Origin: Treponema sp.
GTDB taxonomy: Bacteria; Spirochaetota; Spirochaetia; Treponematales; Breznakiellaceae
Direction of reading: 5' to 3'
Length of the DNA stretch: 13,667 nucleotides
NCBI GenBank assembly: GCA_031263265.1
Contig: JAISGE010000029.1
Location: forward strand, 1-13,667
Position numbers and translations under genes: made by a program. Shown here one piece after another: positions 7,718 through 13,667 of the stretch. Within the stretch, counting starts at the first letter, position 1. Each line of letters opens with the position of its first letter. Under the pieces are notes generated by a model, which had not been told where the DNA came from, did no database searches, and saw nothing but the letters and a program-made list of their open reading frames with translations.

Positions 7718-7746
7718 TTGACAGCGTATTGTTCAGTTCTTACTAT
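7718..7746 (+). promoter_or_regulatory. Strong sigma70-type promoter of cheR-cheB
   Basis: A perfect consensus TTGACA (7718-7723), an optimal 17-nt spacer and TACTAT (7741-7746). The predicted transcription start is about 7752-7754, at or next to the cheR ATG at 7754. The TTG that could be read as an upstream cheR start codon is in fact the first half of this -35 box. Confidence 0.72.
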
Positions 7747-7753
7747 TCATAGT

Positions 7754-8575
7754 ATGGTAGAAGCTGTTTTTTTTACTGATACTGATTTTGAACGGTATCG
7801 AAGTCTTATTTATGATGAAAGTGGTATCCATTTTACCGCCACTAACCGTTCTATTTTAGAAAGTAGGCTCAAGGAACGGCTTAGAGGAAAAGGTTTAGAT
7901 TCACCGCAGAAGTATTTCAAGATGATTACCACGGACAAAGAAGAACTCAAAAAATTTCTTGATTCTATTACTACTAATTTAACCCGTTTTTTTCGCAATC
8001 AGCCCCAATTTGATACCTTAGAAAAATTTGTGGTTCCTGAGTTGCTTAAAATAAAAAAGAATACCAGCAGTCCGGTTTTAAAAATATGGAGTGCAGGATG
8101 TTCCACTGGTGAAGAACCTTACAGTATCGCCATGCTTATGAATACGATCTTGCCCTATCCTTGGAAATATGAAATCATGGCTAGTGATATCAGCCTGAAG
8201 TGCCTTATGAGTGGGAAAGAAGGGTTTTATGCGGATAATCATTTAGAAGGAATCCCTGAAGCCTATATCTATAAGTATTTTGATAGGATGTCCGGAGGGT
8301 ATAAGGTCAAACCGGAAATTATGTCTAAAGTTCGTTTTGATTATCACAATCTAAAAAATGATTCAGGTTTGAGAGATATGGATATCGTGTTTTGCCGGAA
8401 TGTTATTATCTATTTTGATGAAGTAGCGCAGACCAGAGTCATAAAACGGTTCTGGGATTCTATGGCCTCAAAGTCTTTTCTGTTTATCGGTCATTCTGAG
8501 TCCCTGTTTGGGATGGATACCGACTTTGAGTTTGTAAAGACCCCGTGGGCTACTTTGTACAGAAAATTTATATGA
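7754..8575 (+). CDS. cheR: CheR, chemoreceptor glutamate methyltransferase
   Basis: SAM-dependent enzyme that methylates glutamates on chemoreceptors for adaptation, opposing CheB. The 273-residue protein has a helical N-domain (about 10-75), the CheR signature TTNLTRFFRN (73-82), with the arginines that the upstream fusion lacks, the SAM site IWSAGCSTGEEPYS (111-124), the acidic turn MASDIS (142-147), FCRNVIIYF (213-221) and GHSESL (246-251). It therefore looks fully active. The start is chosen at ATG 7754 because it fits the family's N-terminus (MVEAVFFTDTDFERYRSLIY) and lies 7 nt after a strong -10 box. The in-frame TTG 7718 would add 12 residues, but it is part of the -35 box and has no correctly spaced ribosome-binding site. 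cheB follows after an 18-nt gap, so the two form an operon. Confidence 0.96.
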   Translation: MVEAVFFTDTDFERYRSLIYDESGIHFTATNRSILESRLKERLRGKGLDSPQKYFKMITTDKEELKKFLDSITTNLTRFFRNQPQFDTLEKFVVPELLKIKKNTSSPVLKIWSAGCSTGEEPYSIAMLMNTILPYPWKYEIMASDISLKCLMSGKEGFYADNHLEGIPEAYIYKYFDRMSGGYKVKPEIMSKVRFDYHNLKNDSGLRDMDIVFCRNVIIYFDEVAQTRVIKRFWDSMASKSFLFIGHSESLFGMDTDFEFVKTPWATLYRKFI

Positions 8576-8580
8576 GTAAT

Positions 8581-8586
8581 GAGGAG
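8581..8586 (+). promoter_or_regulatory. Ribosome-binding site that fixes the start of cheB
   Basis: GAGGAG lies 7 nt before GTG 8594. An in-frame ATG at 8579 overlaps this site and has no Shine-Dalgarno sequence of its own. Confidence 0.68.
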
Positions 8587-8593
8587 CTGGATC

Positions 8594-9763
8594 GTGGCTG
8601 ATGATATTGGTGTATTAATTGTAGATGATTCCGCGCTGATGCGTAACCTTATAGGTAGAATGGTGGAATCAACGCCGGGTCTCATCGTAGCTGAAAAAGC
8701 TATGAACGGAATTTTTGCTCTGCGGAAGATCCCGCGAACCAACCCTGATATTATTGTGCTGGATCTCGAAATGCCGGAAATGAACGGTATTGAATTTCTC
8801 AAAGAGCGTAAAAAGCTGGGTATTGAGATACCGGTGATTATTCTTTCCGCAGCAGCCCGTCGAGGGGCGGAACTCACCATGGAAGCCCTTGCCTTAGGAG
8901 CTTGTGATTTTATCCAGAAACCTTCGGATACCGGAGGGGATGATATTTACGCGGTAAAAGACCAACTAACCAGTATGCTCTTAGGATACGGCAGTAAATA
9001 CCGGCATTTAGCAGGCAAGAAGCCAGTTTCCATAGATTACACGAAGTATGAGTTGAAAAGGCAGCTTACCCCTGAACTTCCACCCCACCTGTCAACGAAT
9101 ACCTTTACTCACTTAAAATCGACCTTAGGAGGCGGGGGCGTTGTAAGCCCGGCAAAGCCTCCAACGCCACTCCGGAAACCTGGTAAAACGGAAATCATTG
9201 CCATCGGTATCTCCACCGGCGGTCCTGATGCGTTACGCTTTCTCTGCGCCCGGCTTGATCCGGATTTATCCGTACCTATTGTGGTAGTGCAACACATGCC
9301 CCCGGGATTCACCAATGAGTTTGCCAAAAGTTTGGATCGAGTTTGTCCCTTGGAAGTCAAAGAAGCAGAAGAAGGGGATCTCATCAAGCCTGGACGCATC
9401 CTGATAGCCCAAGGAAATAAGCACCTTGAACTTGAACGAAAAGCTTTGGCAGTAATGGCCCATCTTTCTGATGATCCCCTGGTAAGCGGGCATCGGCCTT
9501 CTGCGGATGTACTCTTCGCTTCAGTGGCAAAGGTCTACAGTAACCAGGCACTAGGGGTCATCATGACTGGTATGGGTCGGGACGGCGCCGAACAGTTGGG
9601 CGTGATTTATCGGGAGGGAGGCATCACCCTTGGGCAAGATGAAGCAAGCTCAGTCGTATACGGTATGCCCCGGGTAGCCTTTGAGTTGGGCCATGTGATG
9701 GAACAGGTTACCCTGGAGAACATGGCCAGACGGCTCTGCTCTATTGCCAAGGGGCAGGGCTAG
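8594..9763 (+). CDS. cheB: CheB, receptor methylesterase/deamidase
   Basis: Removes methyl groups from receptor glutamates (and usually deamidates glutamines) once phosphorylated by CheA. A receiver domain (about 5-125) has the acid pair Asp11/Asp12, the phosphorylation site Asp57 in VLDLEMP, Ser85 in LSA and Lys109 in KP. A basic/Pro linker (about 135-197) joins it to the esterase domain (about 199-389), with Ser207 in GISTGGP, His234 in VVQHMPPGF and Asp330 in GMGRDG as the catalytic triad. All key residues are present and the 389-residue length is slightly above typical. GTG 8594 is chosen for its ribosome-binding site; ATG 8579 would add the five residues MRSWI. The stop codon overlaps the stop of the opposing ttcA-like gene in one CTAG (9760-9763), with no room for an intergenic terminator. 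Confidence 0.96.
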   Translation: MADDIGVLIVDDSALMRNLIGRMVESTPGLIVAEKAMNGIFALRKIPRTNPDIIVLDLEMPEMNGIEFLKERKKLGIEIPVIILSAAARRGAELTMEALALGACDFIQKPSDTGGDDIYAVKDQLTSMLLGYGSKYRHLAGKKPVSIDYTKYELKRQLTPELPPHLSTNTFTHLKSTLGGGGVVSPAKPPTPLRKPGKTEIIAIGISTGGPDALRFLCARLDPDLSVPIVVVQHMPPGFTNEFAKSLDRVCPLEVKEAEEGDLIKPGRILIAQGNKHLELERKALAVMAHLSDDPLVSGHRPSADVLFASVAKVYSNQALGVIMTGMGRDGAEQLGVIYREGGITLGQDEASSVVYGMPRVAFELGHVMEQVTLENMARRLCSIAKGQG

Positions 9764-10527
9764 GGCTTGTTCCGGTCTGTTGGTTCCCCTTCGACCAGTA
9801 AATTCACCGGCCCTGAGGAAAGGGCTTTGAAAATGCGCCGTTTTACTGCACCAGAGTTACCCGTGAATTCGGCAATCCGTTTGCGGATGTCCCGGCGTTG
9901 AGAGTGGATGCCGTAAGGACAGGTACAAGACGCCTTGAGGATATCCTGTTCTGCAGCGCAAGCGACTATCTGCTGTTCTTCTACATACCCCAAGGGACGG
10001 ATGAGGCTTACCGGGTACTTCCGATAGGAAAGCACCATAGGCATAGCAGAAAGTTCTCCCTTGGCGGTCATATTCATAAAAAACGTTTCGATGATATCGT
10101 CCAGGTGATGTCCTAAGGCAATCTTACTGAACTTATGGGCTACCGCATATCGTAACAGTTCAGTACGCCGCTGGGTGGAGCACCAATAACAGTTCATTTT
10201 TTCTCCTGGTTTGAGTCTGCCGATGATGGGAACAAAGTAGTCTGTAAAGGGAATGCCCCAGGCTTCCAAGTTCTGTGAAAGGGTAGCTTTTTTACAACAG
10301 GCACAGAAGTCGCTTGAGATGTGGAGCGCCGCGAGTTCATAGTCTGTTTTAAGCGCCGGTCGTACCTGTTGCAAGGCCCAGGCGAGAACCGTGGAGTCTT
10401 TCCCGCCAGAAGCAGCGATGAGAATCCGATCGCCCTTACTGATGAGCTGCTGTTCCAGAACCGCTTTGATAAGCAATTTTTGTACTACCTTGCCTGCCCC
10501 GGCCCGGCGTAAACAGCGATTACTCAT
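9760..10527 (-). CDS. ttcA: TtcA-like PP-loop tRNA thiolation enzyme
   Basis: A cytoplasmic ATP pyrophosphatase of the TtcA/TtuA group, which inserts sulfur into tRNA; TtcA makes 2-thiocytidine 32. The 255-residue protein has the PP-loop SGGKDS (40-45), the pair Cys113/Cys116 in CYWC followed by STQRRTELLRYA, GHHLDDIIETFFMNM (139-153), and a later SCTCPYG (200-206) whose Cys201 or Cys203 could supply the third cysteine that holds the Fe-S cluster in this family. An extra group, CACC at 75-78, is also present. It is shorter than E. coli TtcA at the C-terminus. The ATG overlaps the tcdA stop as ATGA, pointing to translational coupling, and GAGGG lies 9 nt upstream. It is the last gene of the hisS operon. 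The TtcA family is clear; the exact modified base is inferred. It does not fit the two-CxxC pattern of TtuA well. Confidence 0.87.
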   Translation of the reverse strand: MSNRCLRRAGAGKVVQKLLIKAVLEQQLISKGDRILIAASGGKDSTVLAWALQQVRPALKTDYELAALHISSDFCACCKKATLSQNLEAWGIPFTDYFVPIIGRLKPGEKMNCYWCSTQRRTELLRYAVAHKFSKIALGHHLDDIIETFFMNMTAKGELSAMPMVLSYRKYPVSLIRPLGYVEEQQIVACAAEQDILKASCTCPYGIHSQRRDIRKRIAEFTGNSGAVKRRIFKALSSGPVNLLVEGEPTDRNKP

Positions 10528-11390
10528 AGCACAACACCCTCACTCGGATCTTCCGGCTCAGGTTCCAGGGTATACCGGGCATAGATATCCCGGATCACGA
10601 GACTAGCGAGGATCATCCCTGCCACAGCAGTAACCGGTACCGCACTACCGTTGATCACCTTTTTGGAAGTGCACCATTCCACTGCTTCATCCTCACTGCA
10701 GGTCTGCCTTGGACAGAGGCATTGTGCAGAACCACAGGAAACCGGAATCCCGGTATAGAGCGGCAATCGTTCGGCGCTATACACCACGGTAAAATGCCCC
10801 TGAAAGCCCCGTTTCCGTAAGCCAGAACGCACCAACCTCGCCAAAGGACAACCCTGAGTCTCCCAAATATCCGCGGTTCTGAGTTGGGTAGGATCGAGCT
10901 TCTGAGCCATCCCCATAGAAGCGTAGAGCCGTATGCCCCGCTGGGTAACCGTCTCAATCAGATCCAGTTTATAGGTAAGACTATCAATAGCATCAATGAT
11001 ATAGTCGGCTTCTTCTACCGTAAACAACGCGCTTGTTGCCCGGGAGAAGACCCTTCCAAAAGCCTCAACCTGGCATCTTGGGTTGATCTCCAAAAGCCGG
11101 GATTTAAGAACCTCAACTTTGGATTGCCCTACCGTACTACTCGTGGCCTGAACTTGACGGTTTATATTGGTAACGCATATCCTATCGGAATCAACAATGG
11201 AGAGCTTGCCGATCCCTGAACGAACCAGGGCCTCGGCGCACCAACTTCCCACGCCTCCTACACCAAAAATCATCACCTTGGTCTGAGCATACGCTTCCAA
11301 CGCTTCAACGCCGGTCAGTAGTGCCAGTCTTTGAAAACGAGGATTAACATCCGTGAATACACGCTGGGTACCGTTCAATCCCATAAGCAC
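10524..11390 (-). CDS. tcdA: TcdA (CsdL)-type tRNA threonylcarbamoyladenosine dehydratase
   Basis: An E1-like/ThiF-fold enzyme that uses ATP to cyclise the t6A37 base of ANN-decoding tRNAs to ct6A. Seen in the 288-residue protein: RFQRLALLTG (18-27), the nucleotide loop GVGGVGSWCAEALVRSGIG (43-61), VDSDRICVTNINRQ (66-79), DAIDS (133-137) and PLARLVRSGLRKRG (182-195), which is typical of TcdA. No catalytic UBL or sulfur-carrier partner is nearby, in line with TcdA rather than MoeB or ThiF. Odd: five cysteines (219, 224, 226, 231, 240) cluster in 22 residues near the C-terminus. The start is GTG 11390, directly after the stop of the vanY-like gene and 6 nt from a G-rich stretch; ATG 11384, two codons later, is equally possible. 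It overlaps the ttcA-like gene by 4 nt. Confidence 0.93.
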   Translation of the reverse strand: MLMGLNGTQRVFTDVNPRFQRLALLTGVEALEAYAQTKVMIFGVGGVGSWCAEALVRSGIGKLSIVDSDRICVTNINRQVQATSSTVGQSKVEVLKSRLLEINPRCQVEAFGRVFSRATSALFTVEEADYIIDAIDSLTYKLDLIETVTQRGIRLYASMGMAQKLDPTQLRTADIWETQGCPLARLVRSGLRKRGFQGHFTVVYSAERLPLYTGIPVSCGSAQCLCPRQTCSEDEAVEWCTSKKVINGSAVPVTAVAGMILASLVIRDIYARYTLEPEPEDPSEGVVL

Positions 11391-12260
11391 TCAAAACCCC
11401 CCGGCTTTTTCCCAGTGATAGAGGAATTGCAGTGCGTACTGCTGGATGCCATTGAAATACGTATCAATGAAATAGGTGAGTTCCCTGCCCACATACCGAT
11501 AATGCCAACTTTCCCAGCGATAACCGGTAATGGCCTCGTAACCCTGGGGAAAAGAGATGGACCAACCCCACAAATGAGCGTTAGCTACTATCCAACGACC
11601 GGCCCTGGTTTGTGCAAAGGAATCATCAATAGAGCCAAAATCTACCACCAAGCCCAACTGATGCTGGCTCTGTCCTGGCCGGGCAGATTCCCGGTCAGCG
11701 GTTTCCTGCCCTGATTCCCTGACATTCCGGGCATACACGGTTTCTTGGTAGGAATAGGAACGATACGCCGAAGATGCGATGAGGCTCACCCCATCATTTT
11801 GGGCTGCAACAGCCATTTCTTCCAGGGCCATTGCTGCAGGCCGGCGCAACAGGAGCCCTCGACGGCTTACCTGATAGGAACCGTTGGTAAGTTCCACCAG
11901 GTCATCCGGCTCATACCCCGCAGGAAGGGCATGTCCTTTATCTACCAAGGCCCGCAGGTAGGGGTCACCCTCAAGGACCGCTAACAGATCAAGAAGAAAG
12001 GCTGGTCCTTCCGCAGCAAGCCCTTGAATGTGCCTGGTAAGTTCTTGAGGAATCTCCGCTTCCTCAAGGATGCGGGTTAAAAAAACGCTCAATTGTCCAT
12101 CCTCAGCGCCCACTAGTTGCTCTTGCAAGGACTGCTCAATACTCGACTGATCCGCTGTGGCAGGGCTTCGGTTTTCAACCTTAGCACAAGCCATATACCC
12201 AAGGGTCAGCCATAAAAAGCCCATGCTCAGGGAAAGCATGACACCGCGTGTGCTTTTCAT
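11391..12260 (-). CDS. VanY-type D-alanyl-D-alanine carboxypeptidase, probable lipoprotein
   Basis: A zinc peptidase of the M15B/VanY family that trims the terminal D-Ala from peptidoglycan stem peptides outside the cytoplasmic membrane. Residues 1-25 are a basic N-terminus plus a hydrophobic stretch ending in GYMAC, which fits the loose spirochaete lipobox with Cys25 as the lipidated residue; a plain signal peptide or anchor is the alternative. A 110-residue helical region (about 30-140) precedes the catalytic domain: SSAYRSYSYQ (163-172), SQHQLGLVVDFG (198-209) and ESWHYRY (250-256). These give the zinc ligands His200, Asp207 and His253 and the catalytic Glu250. The ATG overlaps the hisS stop by one base (TAATG) and tcdA starts right after its stop, so it is translated within an otherwise translation-related operon. 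Acting on D-Ala-D-Ala ends is a family inference; it need not imply vancomycin resistance. Confidence 0.9.
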   Translation of the reverse strand: MKSTRGVMLSLSMGFLWLTLGYMACAKVENRSPATADQSSIEQSLQEQLVGAEDGQLSVFLTRILEEAEIPQELTRHIQGLAAEGPAFLLDLLAVLEGDPYLRALVDKGHALPAGYEPDDLVELTNGSYQVSRRGLLLRRPAAMALEEMAVAAQNDGVSLIASSAYRSYSYQETVYARNVRESGQETADRESARPGQSQHQLGLVVDFGSIDDSFAQTRAGRWIVANAHLWGWSISFPQGYEAITGYRWESWHYRYVGRELTYFIDTYFNGIQQYALQFLYHWEKAGGF

Positions 12261-13564
12261 TATATGCTCTCATTATCCAGACAAGCTATGAGCTTTCCCA
12301 ATGAAAGCCCTTCCTGGTTTATCCGCGTGCTTAGATCCCGCAGCGTAAGGGGATCCTTTAGGGGATCCGCGCCGGGGATTATCAGCCAGCGGGCACCCTG
12401 CTTCTCGGCTAACATGGCTTGTTTCGTGAGTTTCTCCGCTTCAAGCAAAACCGCACAGGGGATTCCCGCTTCCCGGATACTTGCTGCCAGGGCCTGGTAT
12501 TGACCGGCAGCTTCTTCCTGGATGCAGGCAATGGCAACCTGGGTATATGAAGCCCTGGTTTGGAGTTTTCCCAAGGCTTCCAGGGCTGCGATAAGCCGGT
12601 CAAGCCCAATAGATGAACCCACACCGCTTATGGTTTCTTTTGAATAGAGTCCAGCCAAATTATCGTACCTGCCCCCGGAACATACCGAGCCAATATCCGG
12701 CAGTTCATTCAGAAAGGTTTCGTAGACCACCCCGGTATAGTAATCCAAGCCTCGGGTGATCGACGGATCCAGCATAAAAGAAGCAGCCGTACCAGTATCC
12801 ACCATGAACTGGCGCAGCAGGGTAAGCCGCTGCACTTCAGGAGAATCACCCCCCGCAGCTTGGGCGAGGCTTGCCAGGGTTTCCTCAAAGCTGCCCTTAG
12901 CCTGGATAAACTGCAGAATTTCCTGGGCTAAAGCATCGTTAAGTAACTGGGCAAGCAGGCACTGGGTTTCTTCTGTACCGATCTTCGCAAGCTTATCCAC
13001 AATCCGCAAGATTTCCACGGATCGTTCCAAGACCCCAAGACCAGAGAGGAACCGGTTAAAAAGTCCCCGGTGATTTACCCTGATGCTTACTTCCCCTACC
13101 CCTAAACTGAGCAGCGCAGTCCGCATGATGAGCAATATCTCAAAATCCGCGGCAGCACAGTCGCTCCCTACGATATCAAAGTCACATTGGGTGAATTCCC
13201 GATACCTGCCCCGCTGGGTATTTTCCCCCCGCCAGACCTTGGCAATATGGTACCGCTTAAAAGGCAGGGACAGTTCCCCCCGGTGTTCCGCGACAAACCG
13301 GGCAAAAGGTACGGTGAGGTCAAAACGGAGCGCCACATCCCGGCCTCCCTTATCATTAAAACGGTATATCTGTTTTTCCGTTTCTCCGCCCCCCTTTCCC
13401 AGGAGTATGTCCGCGTATTCCAAAGCCGGCGTATCAATCGGCACAAACCCATAGGATCGAAAACACTGCTCAAGCCGCTCAAGTAAATGCCGCCGCGTTA
13501 TTTCCGCAGACGGAAGAAAATCCCGGAACCCTTTCAGTATTCGCGGTTCAATAAAAGTAGCCAT
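12260..13564 (-). CDS. hisS: Histidyl-tRNA synthetase, archaeal/eukaryal-like type
   Basis: A class II aminoacyl-tRNA synthetase that charges tRNA-His; cytoplasmic homodimer. The 434-residue protein contains RGFRDFLP (11-18 region), GKGGGETEKQIYRF (56-69), LRFDLTVPFARF (79-90), motif 2 as KRYHIAKVWRGENTQRGRYREF (103-124), the histidine-specific RGLDYYTGVVYE (271-282), GGRYDNLAG (297-305), motif 3 GVGSSIGLDRL (314-324) and a C-terminal anticodon-binding domain (about 335-430). LRFDLTVPFARF and CDFDIVG match the archaeal/eukaryal branch rather than the common bacterial forms with LRPEGT and QIGVEVFG. It is the first gene of a - strand operon: the vanY-like gene overlaps its stop by 1 nt. The start ATG 13564-13562 has no Shine-Dalgarno sequence but follows a -10-like box by 5 nt. 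Confidence 0.97.
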   Translation of the reverse strand: MATFIEPRILKGFRDFLPSAEITRRHLLERLEQCFRSYGFVPIDTPALEYADILLGKGGGETEKQIYRFNDKGGRDVALRFDLTVPFARFVAEHRGELSLPFKRYHIAKVWRGENTQRGRYREFTQCDFDIVGSDCAAADFEILLIMRTALLSLGVGEVSIRVNHRGLFNRFLSGLGVLERSVEILRIVDKLAKIGTEETQCLLAQLLNDALAQEILQFIQAKGSFEETLASLAQAAGGDSPEVQRLTLLRQFMVDTGTAASFMLDPSITRGLDYYTGVVYETFLNELPDIGSVCSGGRYDNLAGLYSKETISGVGSSIGLDRLIAALEALGKLQTRASYTQVAIACIQEEAAGQYQALAASIREAGIPCAVLLEAEKLTKQAMLAEKQGARWLIIPGADPLKDPLTLRDLSTRINQEGLSLGKLIACLDNESI

Positions 13565-13569
13565 ACTTC

Positions 13570-13598
13570 ATAATACTATAGAGCCAGAACCTAGTGAA
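13570..13598 (-). promoter_or_regulatory. Predicted promoter of the hisS operon, near-leaderless
   Basis: On the - strand, TTCACT (13598-13593), a 17-nt spacer and TATTAT (13575-13570), then only 5 nt to the hisS ATG. The transcription start would fall at or beside the start codon. A TATAGT (13580-13575) is a second -10 candidate, but with a poor -35. Prediction by eye. Confidence 0.45.
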
Positions 13599-13618
13599 GT
13601 CTTTTTTACTTTTTTACC

Positions 13619-13667
13619 TTACTCCTCGTACGGGGTGCTTGGGGAGTCCGGCGTCCACTGAGGAACG
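13619..13667 (-). CDS. Possible C-terminal tail of an upstream gene
   Basis: On the - strand a frame open from the window edge reads VPQWTPDSPSTPYEE and then stops (TAA, 13621-13619), 54 nt before hisS. A Pro/Ser-rich acidic tail of this kind is a believable protein end, but 15 codons prove nothing and no family can be named. If real, the gene would run in the same direction as the hisS operon. Confidence 0.3.
   Translation of the reverse strand, partial: VPQWTPDSPSTPYEE

Noticed and set aside
7718..7753. TTG 7718 as the start of cheR
   Set aside because: It is the -35 box of a good promoter; its G-run sits directly against the codon, and family N-termini fit ATG 7754.
7425..7753. A hidden or broken cheY between cheX and cheR
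   Set aside because: I saw no receiver-domain motif (DD, D-MP, K-P) in any frame of the AT-rich spacer; only the tRNA is supported.
8579..8593. ATG 8579 as the start of cheB
   Set aside because: The only Shine-Dalgarno sequence, GAGGAG 8581-8586, lies inside it and is correctly placed for GTG 8594.
12350..12369. Two copies of GGGGATCC within hisS
   Set aside because: They encode the repeated DPL in the C-terminal domain and are a chance short repeat inside a conserved gene.
1..13667. Mobile elements, CRISPR arrays or attachment sites
   Set aside because: No transposase or integrase-like protein, no regularly spaced repeats, and no duplicated tRNA end near 7604 were seen.

Overview
The window most likely comes from a spirochaete of the Treponema lineage. 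The evidence is the gene set and order: cheA, then a CheW protein fused to a CheR-like domain, then cheX, which is the treponemal chemotaxis arrangement. Other signs are a spirochaete-type CheA with an enlarged dimerisation domain and a loose lipobox on the VanY-like protein. Base composition is moderate and uneven, with AT-rich stretches around 6500-6930 and 7425-7530. The genus call is an inference from protein families, not a database match.

Layout. (1) 1-330, + strand: the end of a WecA/TagO-type polyprenyl-phosphate sugar-1-phosphate transferase. (2) 370-1050, - strand: a degenerate short-chain-dehydrogenase-like protein of unknown role. (3) 1187-3019, + strand: an RNase II-family exoribonuclease without the usual cold-shock domains. 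(4) 3161-7424, + strand: cheA, the cheW/cheR-like fusion and cheX, behind a sigma70-type promoter. (5) 7531-7604: a tRNA-Val(GAC). (6) 7754-9763, + strand: cheR and cheB behind their own strong promoter. (7) 13564-9760, - strand: a compact four-gene operon, hisS, a vanY-like peptidase, tcdA and a ttcA-like gene, with junctions overlapping by 1-4 nt or directly adjacent. (8) The last 49 bases may hold the C-terminal tail of another - strand gene.

The chemotaxis genes form most of a working circuit: a kinase (CheA), an array scaffold (CheW/CheR-like), a response-regulator phosphatase (CheX) and receptor methylation and demethylation enzymes (CheR, CheB). The response regulator CheY, which follows cheX in the best-known treponemes, is not in the window. 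The - strand operon is mostly about translation (histidyl-tRNA synthetase and two tRNA-modifying enzymes), with an envelope peptidase placed in the middle.

The points most worth a second look are: the CheW/CheR-like fusion, whose methyltransferase half has lost its signature arginines; a recurring promoter layout in which the -10 box lies 5-9 nt from the start codon of cheA, cheR and hisS, suggesting leaderless mRNAs; an archaeal/eukaryal-looking HisRS; a five-cysteine cluster in TcdA; and the missing cheY. I found no mobile element, CRISPR array or clearly undescribed multi-gene system.
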